Shown one piece after another: positions 16,795 through 25,618 of a stretch of 64,000 nt of DNA. Every line of letters begins with the position of its first letter. The first letter of the stretch is position 1. Under the pieces are notes generated by a model. The model saw nothing but the letters and a program-made list of their open reading frames with translations, made no database searches and had not been told where the DNA came from. Made by a program: the position numbers and the translations under genes. Source of the stretch: a bacterium (lineage in GTDB: Bacteria > Margulisbacteria > Marinamargulisbacteria > JABIPA01); the NCBI GenBank assembly GCA_018698675.1, contig JABIPA010000057.1, positions 1 through 64,000 on the forward strand. The letters run 5' to 3'.

Positions 16795-17601
16795 TTATGG
16801 GGCTGCCAACTGCACAGCTGACCCCATTAGTTTAATAACCATTTTAGCGGCCTTAGCACTACCCTCGTATGACTTCGACGCCAAAGAAATATCTCCTGTT
16901 AACGCTTTTAAAACATTTGACTGTTCTAAAAATCCCTGTCGAATCTTATAGTGCTCTTCTCCAACAAGTAAATCAGGTTCCCCTCCGTTAACATAAAAAA
17001 CGGACCCATTTAATGTTACTAATCGTTCTCTATCTCGAAAAACCGCAACCGTAAACCTGTCGATTAAATCGCCGTCCACAAATATTGCGCCACTTGAGGC
17101 AACTGAAACGAAACCTTCAGGCAAATAAATATCTCCCGACTCACCAACTAAAGGAAAGCCTCCTCCAACGGTGATTAATCGACCATTATGATCTTTTCTT
17201 ATACGACCATCTCTCGTATATCCTAACCCAAATGGCAATCTAATGACAAAGAAACCTTTTTGTTGAGACTCAATAAAAAAGTCCAGTTCTCCACCAGTAT
17301 CTTCGACAGGACCCATTCTCCATCTATAAAACGGAACGGTTTCTACCTGATTATTAATATTTTGATTATACACACCAATCTCCACGTTTCCTGGGGTATA
17401 TAGATTCATTGAATAAATAACAAAGTTGGTATAGTGAGTTTGAAAGGCACGCATTCCGTCTCTTGCATGTCGTAAGCCAGGGTCCAATACAGGTTTATTT
17501 ACTTCACCATAATTTTCAGCATTACTATATGTAGATAGGAAGAAAGGAAGTGCAACTAACAGAATTAATCGGAAGATTTTTTTCATATTAGCTTTTCTCA
17601 T
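16795..17601 (-). CDS. FlgF-like rod protein with a Sec-type signal peptide
   Basis: 268 residues from ATG 17601; the ATG at 17586 gives a cleaner signal peptide (MKKIFRLILLVALPFFLSTY, SNA cleavage) and may be the true start. The mature part is a flagellar rod/hook-family protein: ARDGMRAFQTHYTNFVIYSM near the N-terminus, GFFVIRLPFGLGYTRDG in the centre, and a C-terminal helix with GFLEQSNVLKALTGDISLA. It diverges from FlgG more than a typical FlgF and lacks the exact N-x-x-N-x-x-T-x-G-F motif (MNLYTPGN instead). Order suggests FlgF. Its signal peptide again predicts Sec export. Confidence 0.72.
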   Translation of the reverse strand: MRKANMKKIFRLILLVALPFFLSTYSNAENYGEVNKPVLDPGLRHARDGMRAFQTHYTNFVIYSMNLYTPGNVEIGVYNQNINNQVETVPFYRWRMGPVEDTGGELDFFIESQQKGFFVIRLPFGLGYTRDGRIRKDHNGRLITVGGGFPLVGESGDIYLPEGFVSVASSGAIFVDGDLIDRFTVAVFRDRERLVTLNGSVFYVNGGEPDLLVGEEHYKIRQGFLEQSNVLKALTGDISLASKSYEGSAKAAKMVIKLMGSAVQLAAP

Positions 17602-17645
17602 AAAATAAAATTAACCTTACGCAACGACAAAACATTGCTCAGATA

Positions 17646-18122
17646 TTACGATGCTTTTGATTTTTTTGCAAATTTCTTCCTTACCGCAGCACCCTTTTTA
17701 GACAATTTATTCAATTGAAAAACAAAGGCCAATACTTCTGCAACTAAGGTATAAAGTTCTGGAGGAATTTCTTGGGTAATCTCTAATTTCGATAACAAGT
17801 CAGTTAACGAAGGGTCAGAACAAAGAGGAACTTCATTCTCGGCAGCCACTTTTAGAATTTTTTCTGCTATCGCGCCTCGTCCCGTGGCAATAATCTTTGG
17901 AGCACGATCTTTTTCTACGTCGTAATTAATAGCAACCGCGTGTAATTTTTCACGTTTAGGTAAATCTAAATCTTCGACATACCATCGAATTTTCTTTTTT
18001 GATGATGGTTTTTGTTTTGCAGGAACCAAAGGTCCTTTTTGTTTAGCCTTTGCTTCTTTTTTAACAGGGGGGTTCGTTTCTTTCTTTTCGGATGCTAAAT
18101 TGGAATCACCTTGATTGGCCAT
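17646..18122 (-). CDS. FlhB C-terminal-domain-like protein (FhlB/YlqH type)
   Basis: 158 residues beginning at a TAATG overlap with the FliK-like gene. The first 45 residues are a Lys/Pro-rich linker. Residues about 58-145 match the cytoplasmic domain of FlhB: HAVAINYDVEKDRAPKIIA, GAIAEKILKVAAENEVPL, LLSKLEITQEIPPELYTLV-AEVLAFV. The N-P-T-H autocleavage site and all membrane helices are absent, as in the FhlB/YlqH paralogues. Family members can stand in for part of the export-switch domain. With the upstream FliK-like protein it repeats the ylqG-ylqH type pairing known from Firmicutes. The call is firm at domain level; function here is unknown. Confidence 0.85.
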   Translation of the reverse strand: MANQGDSNLASEKKETNPPVKKEAKAKQKGPLVPAKQKPSSKKKIRWYVEDLDLPKREKLHAVAINYDVEKDRAPKIIATGRGAIAEKILKVAAENEVPLCSDPSLTDLLSKLEITQEIPPELYTLVAEVLAFVFQLNKLSKKGAAVRKKFAKKSKAS

Positions 18123-19363
18123 TATATCTCTGCCCTCACACGTGAAAGATTATTCAAACTATATGTTGGTAATAAATATTTTTTAACTTCTAGTTTCTTT
18201 TTCATTGTTTTTATATGAACTAAATCATAATTCAAGGCTGCCATTCTGTCTCTCAAGTCTGGTGAAATATGACGTACTAGCTGCCTAGTTTCCGCTTTAT
18301 CCGAATGAAATTCATAGCCAACTTTATTTTTGTTAACGTCTACGACAACGCCTAATTCGCCCAACGACTCTGTATCAAACTTTAAAATCATTTTTGCTTT
18401 CTCCGGATCAATCCCATTTGTTTTCGGGTCCTTCTTGATAAGAATATCCATATTCGAATGTCCATCAACAAGAGGGTTAGGCATTTGCCAATAAAAAAAC
18501 CGATCATTAACCATATTATATGAATTAGAGTTCATTGATAAAATTGATTGTGACGATAAACTATTCAAGAACTGGCTAACTTCATGCAATAACTCTTCTA
18601 TCTTTGCATGAAGAACTCGTGACTGAGCTGAAAACAGCCCTTCTTCCGTCATTTTTTCAGCTAGCCCTGCTAAAAAAGCATGAAATGCCGATAAATCTTT
18701 TACCATTGTCCCTCTATTAAACTTAGGCATTTTCATTTTATTGTCTGCCGTACGTTTAGATAGCTTTTTGAATTCTTCGTCAAATTCACCCACTATCGAT
18801 GCCAATCCAGCAAATAGTCCTTTAGAAAACAATTCTTCGGTGTGTTGAAAAATTTGTGAAAAGCTTTTCATAGCAATTCTTAGGTTTTCCAAATTTTTAG
18901 AAAAATTCGCCTCTTTAGATAAAAATGCCGTTAAAATATCAACACTTTTTGACGCGTCAGCAAGCCCTTTTGAAAACGAAACAACTGCTGATTCGACAGA
19001 CTTTGGATTATTCTTTCCTTTTACCATCTTAGAAATGATGTCAAAAACTTCTTCTGAAGCAGGAACACCATGATGAATCATAGAAAAAATTAACGACTTA
19101 TTTTCCTTAGACGGCTGTTTCCCAATCTTTAATAATTGGTCAATAATATCCGATTCTGTCATTTTTCGAGCAATATTCTGATACGGTTTTTGAGGTTGTT
19201 CGGCCTTGTTCTCGGAGATACCGGTTTTATCTACAGCAGTACTAGATGCCGGAGCACTGACGTTCCGGTTAACTGATCCAGCTTCTTCTACAGATTTTGA
19301 ACCATTTACTACTTTACCAAATGGATGCTCTGGTAAACCTTTTCGATATCCTACACCTTCCAT
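18122..19363 (-). CDS. FliK-like hook-length-control domain protein
   Basis: 413 residues, first gene of the basal-body operon; GGAAGGAG lies six bases before the ATG, and an AT-rich stretch with TATATAT upstream could hold a promoter. Residues 1-60 are polar and low-complexity; 60-300 are largely helical without a recognised domain. Residues about 325-395 look like the FliK C-terminal domain: MILKFDTESLGELGVVVDVN, KVGYEFHSDKAETRQLVRHI, LRDRMAALNYDLVHIK. In flagella this domain touches FlhB to switch export specificity, and the next gene encodes an FlhB-type domain. No hook gene lies in the window, so hook-length control is doubtful. Confidence 0.6.
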   Translation of the reverse strand: MEGVGYRKGLPEHPFGKVVNGSKSVEEAGSVNRNVSAPASSTAVDKTGISENKAEQPQKPYQNIARKMTESDIIDQLLKIGKQPSKENKSLIFSMIHHGVPASEEVFDIISKMVKGKNNPKSVESAVVSFSKGLADASKSVDILTAFLSKEANFSKNLENLRIAMKSFSQIFQHTEELFSKGLFAGLASIVGEFDEEFKKLSKRTADNKMKMPKFNRGTMVKDLSAFHAFLAGLAEKMTEEGLFSAQSRVLHAKIEELLHEVSQFLNSLSSQSILSMNSNSYNMVNDRFFYWQMPNPLVDGHSNMDILIKKDPKTNGIDPEKAKMILKFDTESLGELGVVVDVNKNKVGYEFHSDKAETRQLVRHISPDLRDRMAALNYDLVHIKTMKKKLEVKKYLLPTYSLNNLSRVRAEI

Positions 19364-19418
19364 AACAAACTCCTTCCCTGAATCTTTTTATTAACTATCA
19401 ATATATATATCGAGTTTT

Positions 19419-21095
19419 TTACGATTTTTCTTGTAAAACTGGCTCTAATGCATGCACAAACTTCTCTTGAATCGATGGATGAATCAAGTCTCCGGCTTCC
19501 AATTTCGTCGGAAACTCCAAAATTTGTCGCCCAGTATCTATATCTCCATTTTTTGTGTAAGACATAGCTAAACCGAATACCCATTGCCAAATTTCGTTTG
19601 AACGAGAGTAATAAATTGCCGTTTTAAAATGATGAATTGCTTTTTCAAAATTTCCTAAAACAATACTCGATAATCCGATACTTGCGTGTGCGATAGAATC
19701 ATTTTCACAAAATTCTAATACCTTATCAAAGTATGTCAACGCTTCATCATGATTATTAATTTTTTGATAAACCCAACCTTTAATCATAAATGCATCTACG
19801 CCTAAATCCTTATGCCTGTGAATTAACTTATTTGCCATTTCCAATGCTTTTTCATTGTGGTCTTCCGCAAACAATTGGAGAGCTACTGTTTTTAAAAAGT
19901 AATAATCTTCTCTTTCGTCACTCGATAGTAACTTAGATATTTTTGCTAACTTCTCAACATAATTTAGTTCATTTTCTGCAGATATTTCTTCGATCTTGTT
20001 TGATACATCGCTAAAGTCGAACGTACTAAACAATGCCTCAAAGCGTTCTCTTAAGTCCTCAGAAACAGACCCTTTTGCAATAATCATATCCTGAGTTTGG
20101 TCTAGTTCATGTTCGGTAATTATGCTTTCGCCGTTACATTCTTTTACAAAATGAGAAACTAATGGAAAACAAACAGAGCAAAATTGAGTGACACCGTAAG
20201 ATGTCATTAAATTTATCGGTTCGTATTTGACTACTTCATTTGAAAAACCAAAATCGCTTGCAAAATAAAGTCCATTCTCGGAAAGATTATCCATTACAGT
20301 TTTAATATGAGTGAATATTTCTGAGCAATAATTGAAGGTGTATTCCGCAGGAGTTTTAATTGTATTCATAAACCGAGAGAGTCTGTCTCTATCTGTCTCA
20401 GTCAAATCAGTAACGGATTCAATTGGAATTGATGTAAATTCTTCCTCTAAAACAGAGCCTAATCTTGAGAAAAGAACATTGTGGTCGTCTCTTAAATTAG
20501 ATATCAATTCGGAAATGCCTTTTGTATCCAACACCACGGGGATGTCTTGAGTCGTATCTAACAACTGCGCATCTTCTTTAATTTTGGTAGAAACCTGAAG
20601 CTCAAATAATTCACCATTTTTCACATGGAAATGGCGACTTCTAAATGAATCGATTAAATTACAGCTAAATGCAAATAAAAAATTGTCCCATGTCCCAGTA
20701 ATTTCTGCGGCATCCATTTCTTCAAATTTAATTCGCCCGTCATGTCGTGAGAAGGCCTGACTATTTTCTAACGGATTCAACATTTTTCTATCAATATCAA
20801 TAAGTTTTAAGGTTGTTAAATCGTACACATCGTTGTTTGTTTCTTTAAGAATATCCATAAAATGAAGCGACAAAAACCCTAATCCTGGACCAAATTCTGC
20901 GACAGTAATTGGAACTCTTTTTTCTTCAACTCGTGACAAAAATACGTCGACTAATTTCTTTGCAAATAACCGTCCGCCTCTAAGAGAAAACGGAACGCCT
21001 TCTAAAAAAATTGCGCCGGGGCCCCATGCCCATGCTTGATCTGCTAATCTCATTTTTAGTGATTTTGAACGTGGAACTGTATTTTGTACTAACAT
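19419..21095 (-). CDS. SAM-dependent methyltransferase-like protein with C-terminal TPRs
   Basis: 558 residues. Residues about 20-160 contain a Rossmann-type SAM-binding signature (VAEFGPGLGFLSLHF, then a LKLIDIDRKML strand and an acidic EEMDAAEI loop), reminiscent of the MidA/DUF185 group, which methylates a protein partner. Residues about 390-540 are tetratricopeptide repeats (WVYQKINNHDEALTYFDKVL and following). No membrane segment. Its start overlaps the pabC stop by seven bases and the flagellar operon starts 55 bases after its end, so it may be co-transcribed with either side. The substrate is unknown; the TPRs probably recruit it. Confidence 0.65.
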   Translation of the reverse strand: MLVQNTVPRSKSLKMRLADQAWAWGPGAIFLEGVPFSLRGGRLFAKKLVDVFLSRVEEKRVPITVAEFGPGLGFLSLHFMDILKETNNDVYDLTTLKLIDIDRKMLNPLENSQAFSRHDGRIKFEEMDAAEITGTWDNFLFAFSCNLIDSFRSRHFHVKNGELFELQVSTKIKEDAQLLDTTQDIPVVLDTKGISELISNLRDDHNVLFSRLGSVLEEEFTSIPIESVTDLTETDRDRLSRFMNTIKTPAEYTFNYCSEIFTHIKTVMDNLSENGLYFASDFGFSNEVVKYEPINLMTSYGVTQFCSVCFPLVSHFVKECNGESIITEHELDQTQDMIIAKGSVSEDLRERFEALFSTFDFSDVSNKIEEISAENELNYVEKLAKISKLLSSDEREDYYFLKTVALQLFAEDHNEKALEMANKLIHRHKDLGVDAFMIKGWVYQKINNHDEALTYFDKVLEFCENDSIAHASIGLSSIVLGNFEKAIHHFKTAIYYSRSNEIWQWVFGLAMSYTKNGDIDTGRQILEFPTKLEAGDLIHPSIQEKFVHALEPVLQEKS

Positions 21096-21940
21096 AAACT
21101 CTCCGTGTGTTTTTTTACCATTTCATTATACCCGTGCTTTATTCGAGCACTTACCTGTCTAGACGCTAACTCTGGAAATTCATTGACCGTTTTAACAAAA
21201 ATTACGCCCCCAATGGAATTGGTAAGAAATATTTCGTCAAAATGTGAAATATCATTTAAAAATACTTCTTGGACTAAACAATCTACTCCAAATGCTCCTC
21301 TATTTTTAATTATAAAATCGGAAACAATTCCAGGAACAATACAAGGCGATTTTGGGGCAAACAAACAATTCCCTTTTACAAAAAATACATTTGTAGTCGG
21401 CGTCTCTAAAATCTGTTTTTTATCATCAAAAAGAATCACATCGTCGTAACCCTTACTCAATTTTTTCTCCAACATGTTTTTCATACACGCCATTGTTTTC
21501 AAGCTATCCATTTTTATTCTCTGAATAGACTCTTCTCGTATCGCTATTTCTAATGGATCACTATAATAATCCGTACTTAATGTTCGAACGACAGCTAACA
21601 AACGATGCCCTCCAAACCGAATACTAGATAAATTTTCTTGTCTATCACCTGGGGTTAAATATAAATTTAATATCCCAGATTCAACATTGTTTTTCTCAAT
21701 CAATTGGTTAATGCTTTTACGAATTTCTTGGACGGAATAAGGGAGGGTGAAATCCAAAATAATCGTACCTTTTTGCATTCGACTAATATGCTCTTCCAAA
21801 AATATAGGCTGTCTATTTTGAATGAGAATTGTTTCGAACAAGCCGTATCCATACATAAAACCAAAGTCAGAATGTAAGGCAGGAATTTCTGTTTCTGAGA
21901 CAATATTTAAATTAAGAGAACAATAAGGAAATACAGACAT
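21089..21940 (-). CDS. pabC: Aminodeoxychorismate lyase (class IV aminotransferase fold)
   Basis: 283 residues of a fold-type IV PLP enzyme. Visible features are FMYGYGLFETILIQN near the N-terminus, a Lys in SLKTMACMKNMLEKK that matches the PLP-binding position, and ILETPTTNVFFVKGN followed by PGIVSDFIIKN, the E-x-x-x-x-N and P-G-I motifs of the family. Such enzymes include PabC, branched-chain aminotransferases and D-amino-acid transaminases. The neighbouring pabB gene strongly favours PabC, which releases pyruvate from aminodeoxychorismate to give p-aminobenzoate for folate. It overlaps the next gene by seven bases. Confidence 0.8.
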   Translation of the reverse strand: MSVFPYCSLNLNIVSETEIPALHSDFGFMYGYGLFETILIQNRQPIFLEEHISRMQKGTIILDFTLPYSVQEIRKSINQLIEKNNVESGILNLYLTPGDRQENLSSIRFGGHRLLAVVRTLSTDYYSDPLEIAIREESIQRIKMDSLKTMACMKNMLEKKLSKGYDDVILFDDKKQILETPTTNVFFVKGNCLFAPKSPCIVPGIVSDFIIKNRGAFGVDCLVQEVFLNDISHFDEIFLTNSIGGVIFVKTVNEFPELASRQVSARIKHGYNEMVKKHTESLC

Positions 21941-21982
21941 ATCTCTTATTCTATCCTAAACTCAGGTAATTAGAAAATAAAT

Positions 21983-23482
21983 TTAGGCATCATTTATAAG
22001 GTCTAAAAAAACCGATGCCTTTAACATGGATTCCTCCCATTCTAGCTCTGGTTCAGAATCGGAAACGACCCCGCCTCCAGCATGAAAGAAAGCGACTCCA
22101 TTTTTGGTATACATGATCCGAATCCCTATATTTAGCTCACACTTTTTGTTTAAGCCAATATATCCCAACGACCCCGTATACCATCGTCTTGGACATGTCT
22201 CCAATTGACTCAATATCTCAATAGCCTTCTTTTTGGGAGCGCCTGTTATTGATCCCCCTGGCGACATTGAAAGAATGACATCCATTATCGTTAAATCCTC
22301 TTTGAGGGTTCCTTTGATATGGGAAACAAGATGATGCAAATATGCAAACGATTCTAGTTGAATTAATTTGGTTACATGTACTGTACCCATTTTACAAACT
22401 TGTCCTAAATCATTTCTTTCTAAATCTGTAATCATCAGAAGCTCTGCTCTATTTTTTTTGGATGATATTAATTCTGCTCTGTTCTTATCATCTTTCTTTT
22501 TTTCGATGTCCGATTTTATCGTTCCTTTTATAGGGCTCGTTAAAATAGTGAGTCCGTCAATTTTTATAAATCGTTCTGGAGATGTTGAGAGAATTGTTTC
22601 ATCGCCATATTTTATTAAAGCCCCGAATGGCATTTCTAATTTTTCTCTTATAGACGGATATACGTCTTCTAGATTTCCGTTAATTTCTGCTGAAAATTTT
22701 TGGGTGAAGTTTGCTTGGTAAATATCACCCTCTTTAATTCGGGATTTCACATTTTTTACCCGCTCAACATAATCTGGTTTTGAAAAATTTGACCTAAGGG
22801 ACTCTTTGTTGAAGGCGTCTTTTGTTGAGCCGCTTTGAGTTGTATTATCGTTATGTGTTTCGGATGCCGTCGAACTATTTAATTTGGATATTAGAGAATT
22901 CCTCTGACCATCTGTGTCTATGAAATTATTTCCCTGTATACCTTCTCGTTTATATTGGGTTTCAATTTGCTTATTTACCCAGCGAACAATAGCTTCTCTT
23001 TCGATTGTTATTCTATAAATCGACGACTCATTTTTATTGATGGCATAAATTTCATTATAAAACGAAAAGAAACACTCCGTCTCAGGCGATTGATTGCTTA
23101 ACGACTCTTTAAAAATCCCACCCTGAGACGTTTTACATAACCATTCATAAGATAATGCGCATATCCAACCACCCAAAAAGGGAATCTGTGACTGATCGTT
23201 TATTTTTAAATCAACCAATGACTTATCAATTACTTCTTTTACAGATGTGTCCACGTTTAAAGAAAAGGCTCCTATTTTAAAGAAGCTGGACGTAATGCAG
23301 ACTTCATTATTTTTAGATTCAACCGAAAAAATGGGGTCTACTCCCATAAATGACCACGAATCAGATTCGCCTGTGGTTTGTTTCGAATCAAGATAAAAAA
23401 ATGTTGGGTTTGATGAGAATGTTTCGTACAGAGAGGATTCGGTTACCTGGTCGCAATTTTCAATTTTATAGTTTAGTGACAT
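21983..23482 (-). CDS. pabB: Aminodeoxychorismate synthase component I
   Basis: 499 residues of the chorismate-binding family. The active-site region reads SPIKGTIKSD; the lysine in P-I-K-G-T marks PabB (TrpE has P-I-A-G-T). Other signatures are GDIYQANFTQKFSA, ERFIKIDGLTILT, and SPGGSITGAPKKKAIEILSQ. It converts chorismate plus ammonia into 4-amino-4-deoxychorismate. A Ser/Thr/Asn-rich insert at about 200-235 separates the N-terminal domain from the catalytic one. PabC follows 42 bases later. The glutamine amidotransferase partner PabA is not in the window. Confidence 0.9.
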   Translation of the reverse strand: MSLNYKIENCDQVTESSLYETFSSNPTFFYLDSKQTTGESDSWSFMGVDPIFSVESKNNEVCITSSFFKIGAFSLNVDTSVKEVIDKSLVDLKINDQSQIPFLGGWICALSYEWLCKTSQGGIFKESLSNQSPETECFFSFYNEIYAINKNESSIYRITIEREAIVRWVNKQIETQYKREGIQGNNFIDTDGQRNSLISKLNSSTASETHNDNTTQSGSTKDAFNKESLRSNFSKPDYVERVKNVKSRIKEGDIYQANFTQKFSAEINGNLEDVYPSIREKLEMPFGALIKYGDETILSTSPERFIKIDGLTILTSPIKGTIKSDIEKKKDDKNRAELISSKKNRAELLMITDLERNDLGQVCKMGTVHVTKLIQLESFAYLHHLVSHIKGTLKEDLTIMDVILSMSPGGSITGAPKKKAIEILSQLETCPRRWYTGSLGYIGLNKKCELNIGIRIMYTKNGVAFFHAGGGVVSDSEPELEWEESMLKASVFLDLINDA

Positions 23483-23545
23483 AGTCTTTTCACTTTTACG
23501 CCTTTAAAAATTTATGTCTACGAAATTATTTGGGTCAAAAAAAAA

Positions 23546-25342
23546 TTAATTATCGGACGCAGTAAGCACAGATAAAAAGGCCTCTTTAGGTACCTGAACG
23601 GACCCGATAGACTTCATTTTCTTCTTCCCTTTTTTTTGCTTTTCGAGAAGTTTTCTCTTCCTTGAAATATCGCCACCGTAACATTTAGCAGTTACGTTTT
23701 TTCTCATCGCAGAAATGGATTCTCGGCAAATGACTTTTCCACCAATTACACCTTGGATGGCAACTTCATACATTTGTCTTGGAATCAATTTTTTGAGTTT
23801 TTCAGCCATACCCTTTGCAATGTTTCTTGCCTTTAAATCGTGGCAAATAAAAGATAAAGCATCTACAGGTTCGCCATTAATCAATATATTTACTTTTACT
23901 AATTTTGATAATTGAAAATCTTCAAACCAATAATCCATGCTGGCATACCCTTTTGTTCGGGACTTTAATTTGTCAAAAAAATTGGCGATTAACTCATTCA
24001 AAGGAATACTAACCGTAATCATTTGACGGGTAGCATCTAAATATTCTGTTTTCTTGTAGATTCCTCGATGTTCTTTTACTAAGTCCATCACGCTTCCCAT
24101 ATAGTCATTCGGTAAAATAACTGAAAGCCCCATATAAGGTTCTTCACAAATATCTATCATTTGGACTTCAGGGTAATCGTTTGGATTTTCTATCATTTTC
24201 TGTTCACCAGAGTTCATTGTTAACTTATAACGAACGTTTGGAGCTGTAATAACAAGTTCAATATCAAACTCTCGTTCGATACGCTCTCTTACAATATCCA
24301 TATGGAGAAGCCCTAAAAAACCAATTCTGAATCCAAAACCTAAGGCCTGTGACGATTCTGTTTCATATTGCAGTGCTGCGTCATTTAATTTTAGTTTTTC
24401 CAAAGCTTCTTGAAGAGCAACAAATTCTTCGGTATCCACTGGGTAAAACCCGCAAAAAACCATTGGCTTTGCTTCTTTATATCCTGGAAGAGGATCTTTA
24501 GCCGACGATTTAGCGTCTGTAATAGTGTCTCCAATTTTAGCTTCATCAATCTCTTTAATATTTGAGACCAAATATCCAACTTCACCAGCTTTTAGCGTTT
24601 TTGCCTTTGTCATTTGAGGGCTAAAGTATCCTAAATCCAAAATTTCGAAGGAGTTTCCACTCGACATCATCTTAATCTTTTGCCGTAATTTAATCTCACC
24701 GCTCACGACCCGAATATAACTCACTACACCTCTATATTGGTCATAATGCGCGTCAAAAATAAGCGCTTTTAGTTCATCATCATCGTGTTTTTTTGGAGAA
24801 GGAATACGTTCGACGATCTTTTCTAAAATTTCTTTTACACCTTCGCCGGTTTTTGCGCTACAAAATACGCAGTCTTCAGGAGGAATCCCTAACACGCGGT
24901 CAATTTCTTCACTTACCTTATCTACGTCCGCGGATGGAAGATCAATTTTATTGATTACTGGAATTATTTCTAACTCATTTTCTAAGGCCAAATAATAATT
25001 TGCCATCGTTTGGGCTTCGATTCCCTGAGTAGCATCCACTAATAATAAAACGCCTTCGGTAGCCGCCAACGAACGAGATACTTCATAACTAAAATCAACG
25101 TGCCCCGGAGTATCTATGAGGTTCAGCATATATGTTTCGCCGTCGGATGCTTTGTAATAAACACGTACAGCTTGCATCTTAATTGTTATTCCACGTTCAC
25201 GTTCGATATCCATTGAATCGAGGAGTTGTTCTTTCATTTCACGGTCGGAAACGGTATCTGTTAATTGGAGAAGTCGATCGGCTAAAGTTGATTTGCCATG
25301 ATCGATATGGGCGATAATCGAAAAATTACGTATTTTTTTCAT
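23546..25342 (-). CDS. lepA: Elongation factor 4 (LepA)
   Basis: 598 residues, the normal LepA length. All GTPase motifs are present: IAHIDHGKSTLADRL (G1), ERGITIKMQ (G2), DTPGHVDF (G3), INKIDLPSAD (G4) and CSAKTGEG (G5). The LepA-specific C-terminal domain ends with KAKCYGGDISRKRKLL and KQKKGKKKMKSIG, which set it apart from EF-G. It remodels stalled or freshly initiated ribosomes. It stands 276 bases from a divergent TPR gene, and that gap presumably contains both promoters; no strong consensus -35/-10 pair was found there. Confidence 0.97.
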   Translation of the reverse strand: MKKIRNFSIIAHIDHGKSTLADRLLQLTDTVSDREMKEQLLDSMDIERERGITIKMQAVRVYYKASDGETYMLNLIDTPGHVDFSYEVSRSLAATEGVLLLVDATQGIEAQTMANYYLALENELEIIPVINKIDLPSADVDKVSEEIDRVLGIPPEDCVFCSAKTGEGVKEILEKIVERIPSPKKHDDDELKALIFDAHYDQYRGVVSYIRVVSGEIKLRQKIKMMSSGNSFEILDLGYFSPQMTKAKTLKAGEVGYLVSNIKEIDEAKIGDTITDAKSSAKDPLPGYKEAKPMVFCGFYPVDTEEFVALQEALEKLKLNDAALQYETESSQALGFGFRIGFLGLLHMDIVRERIEREFDIELVITAPNVRYKLTMNSGEQKMIENPNDYPEVQMIDICEEPYMGLSVILPNDYMGSVMDLVKEHRGIYKKTEYLDATRQMITVSIPLNELIANFFDKLKSRTKGYASMDYWFEDFQLSKLVKVNILINGEPVDALSFICHDLKARNIAKGMAEKLKKLIPRQMYEVAIQGVIGGKVICRESISAMRKNVTAKCYGGDISRKRKLLEKQKKGKKKMKSIGSVQVPKEAFLSVLTASDN

Positions 25343-25618
25343 GTGGGCTAGTTTAACATACTAGACTAATCCTTAGCAGGGGGAATCACTTTTTATTCAG
25401 TAAATCTTTGTTCAACATGTATCACTCCTCTATCAAATTGATTGGCTTCCACCGAAACACATGTTCGACGGCAGCCTATTTAACTATGTTCCAACTTTTC
25501 ATTTGCACTAAGCCCATTACGATCTACGAACATTTTTCTTATTAATTGGATGCGTCAATTCTCATAAACCAGGTATTTTGTCTAAATATATTACCTACTA
25601 CTTCTTAGATCGCTAGTT

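Noticed and set aside
25343-25618. Riboswitch or small RNA in the lepA/TPR divergent gap
   Set aside because: No conserved aptamer-like block or strong hairpin with a T-tract was recognisable; it is treated as a plain divergent promoter region.
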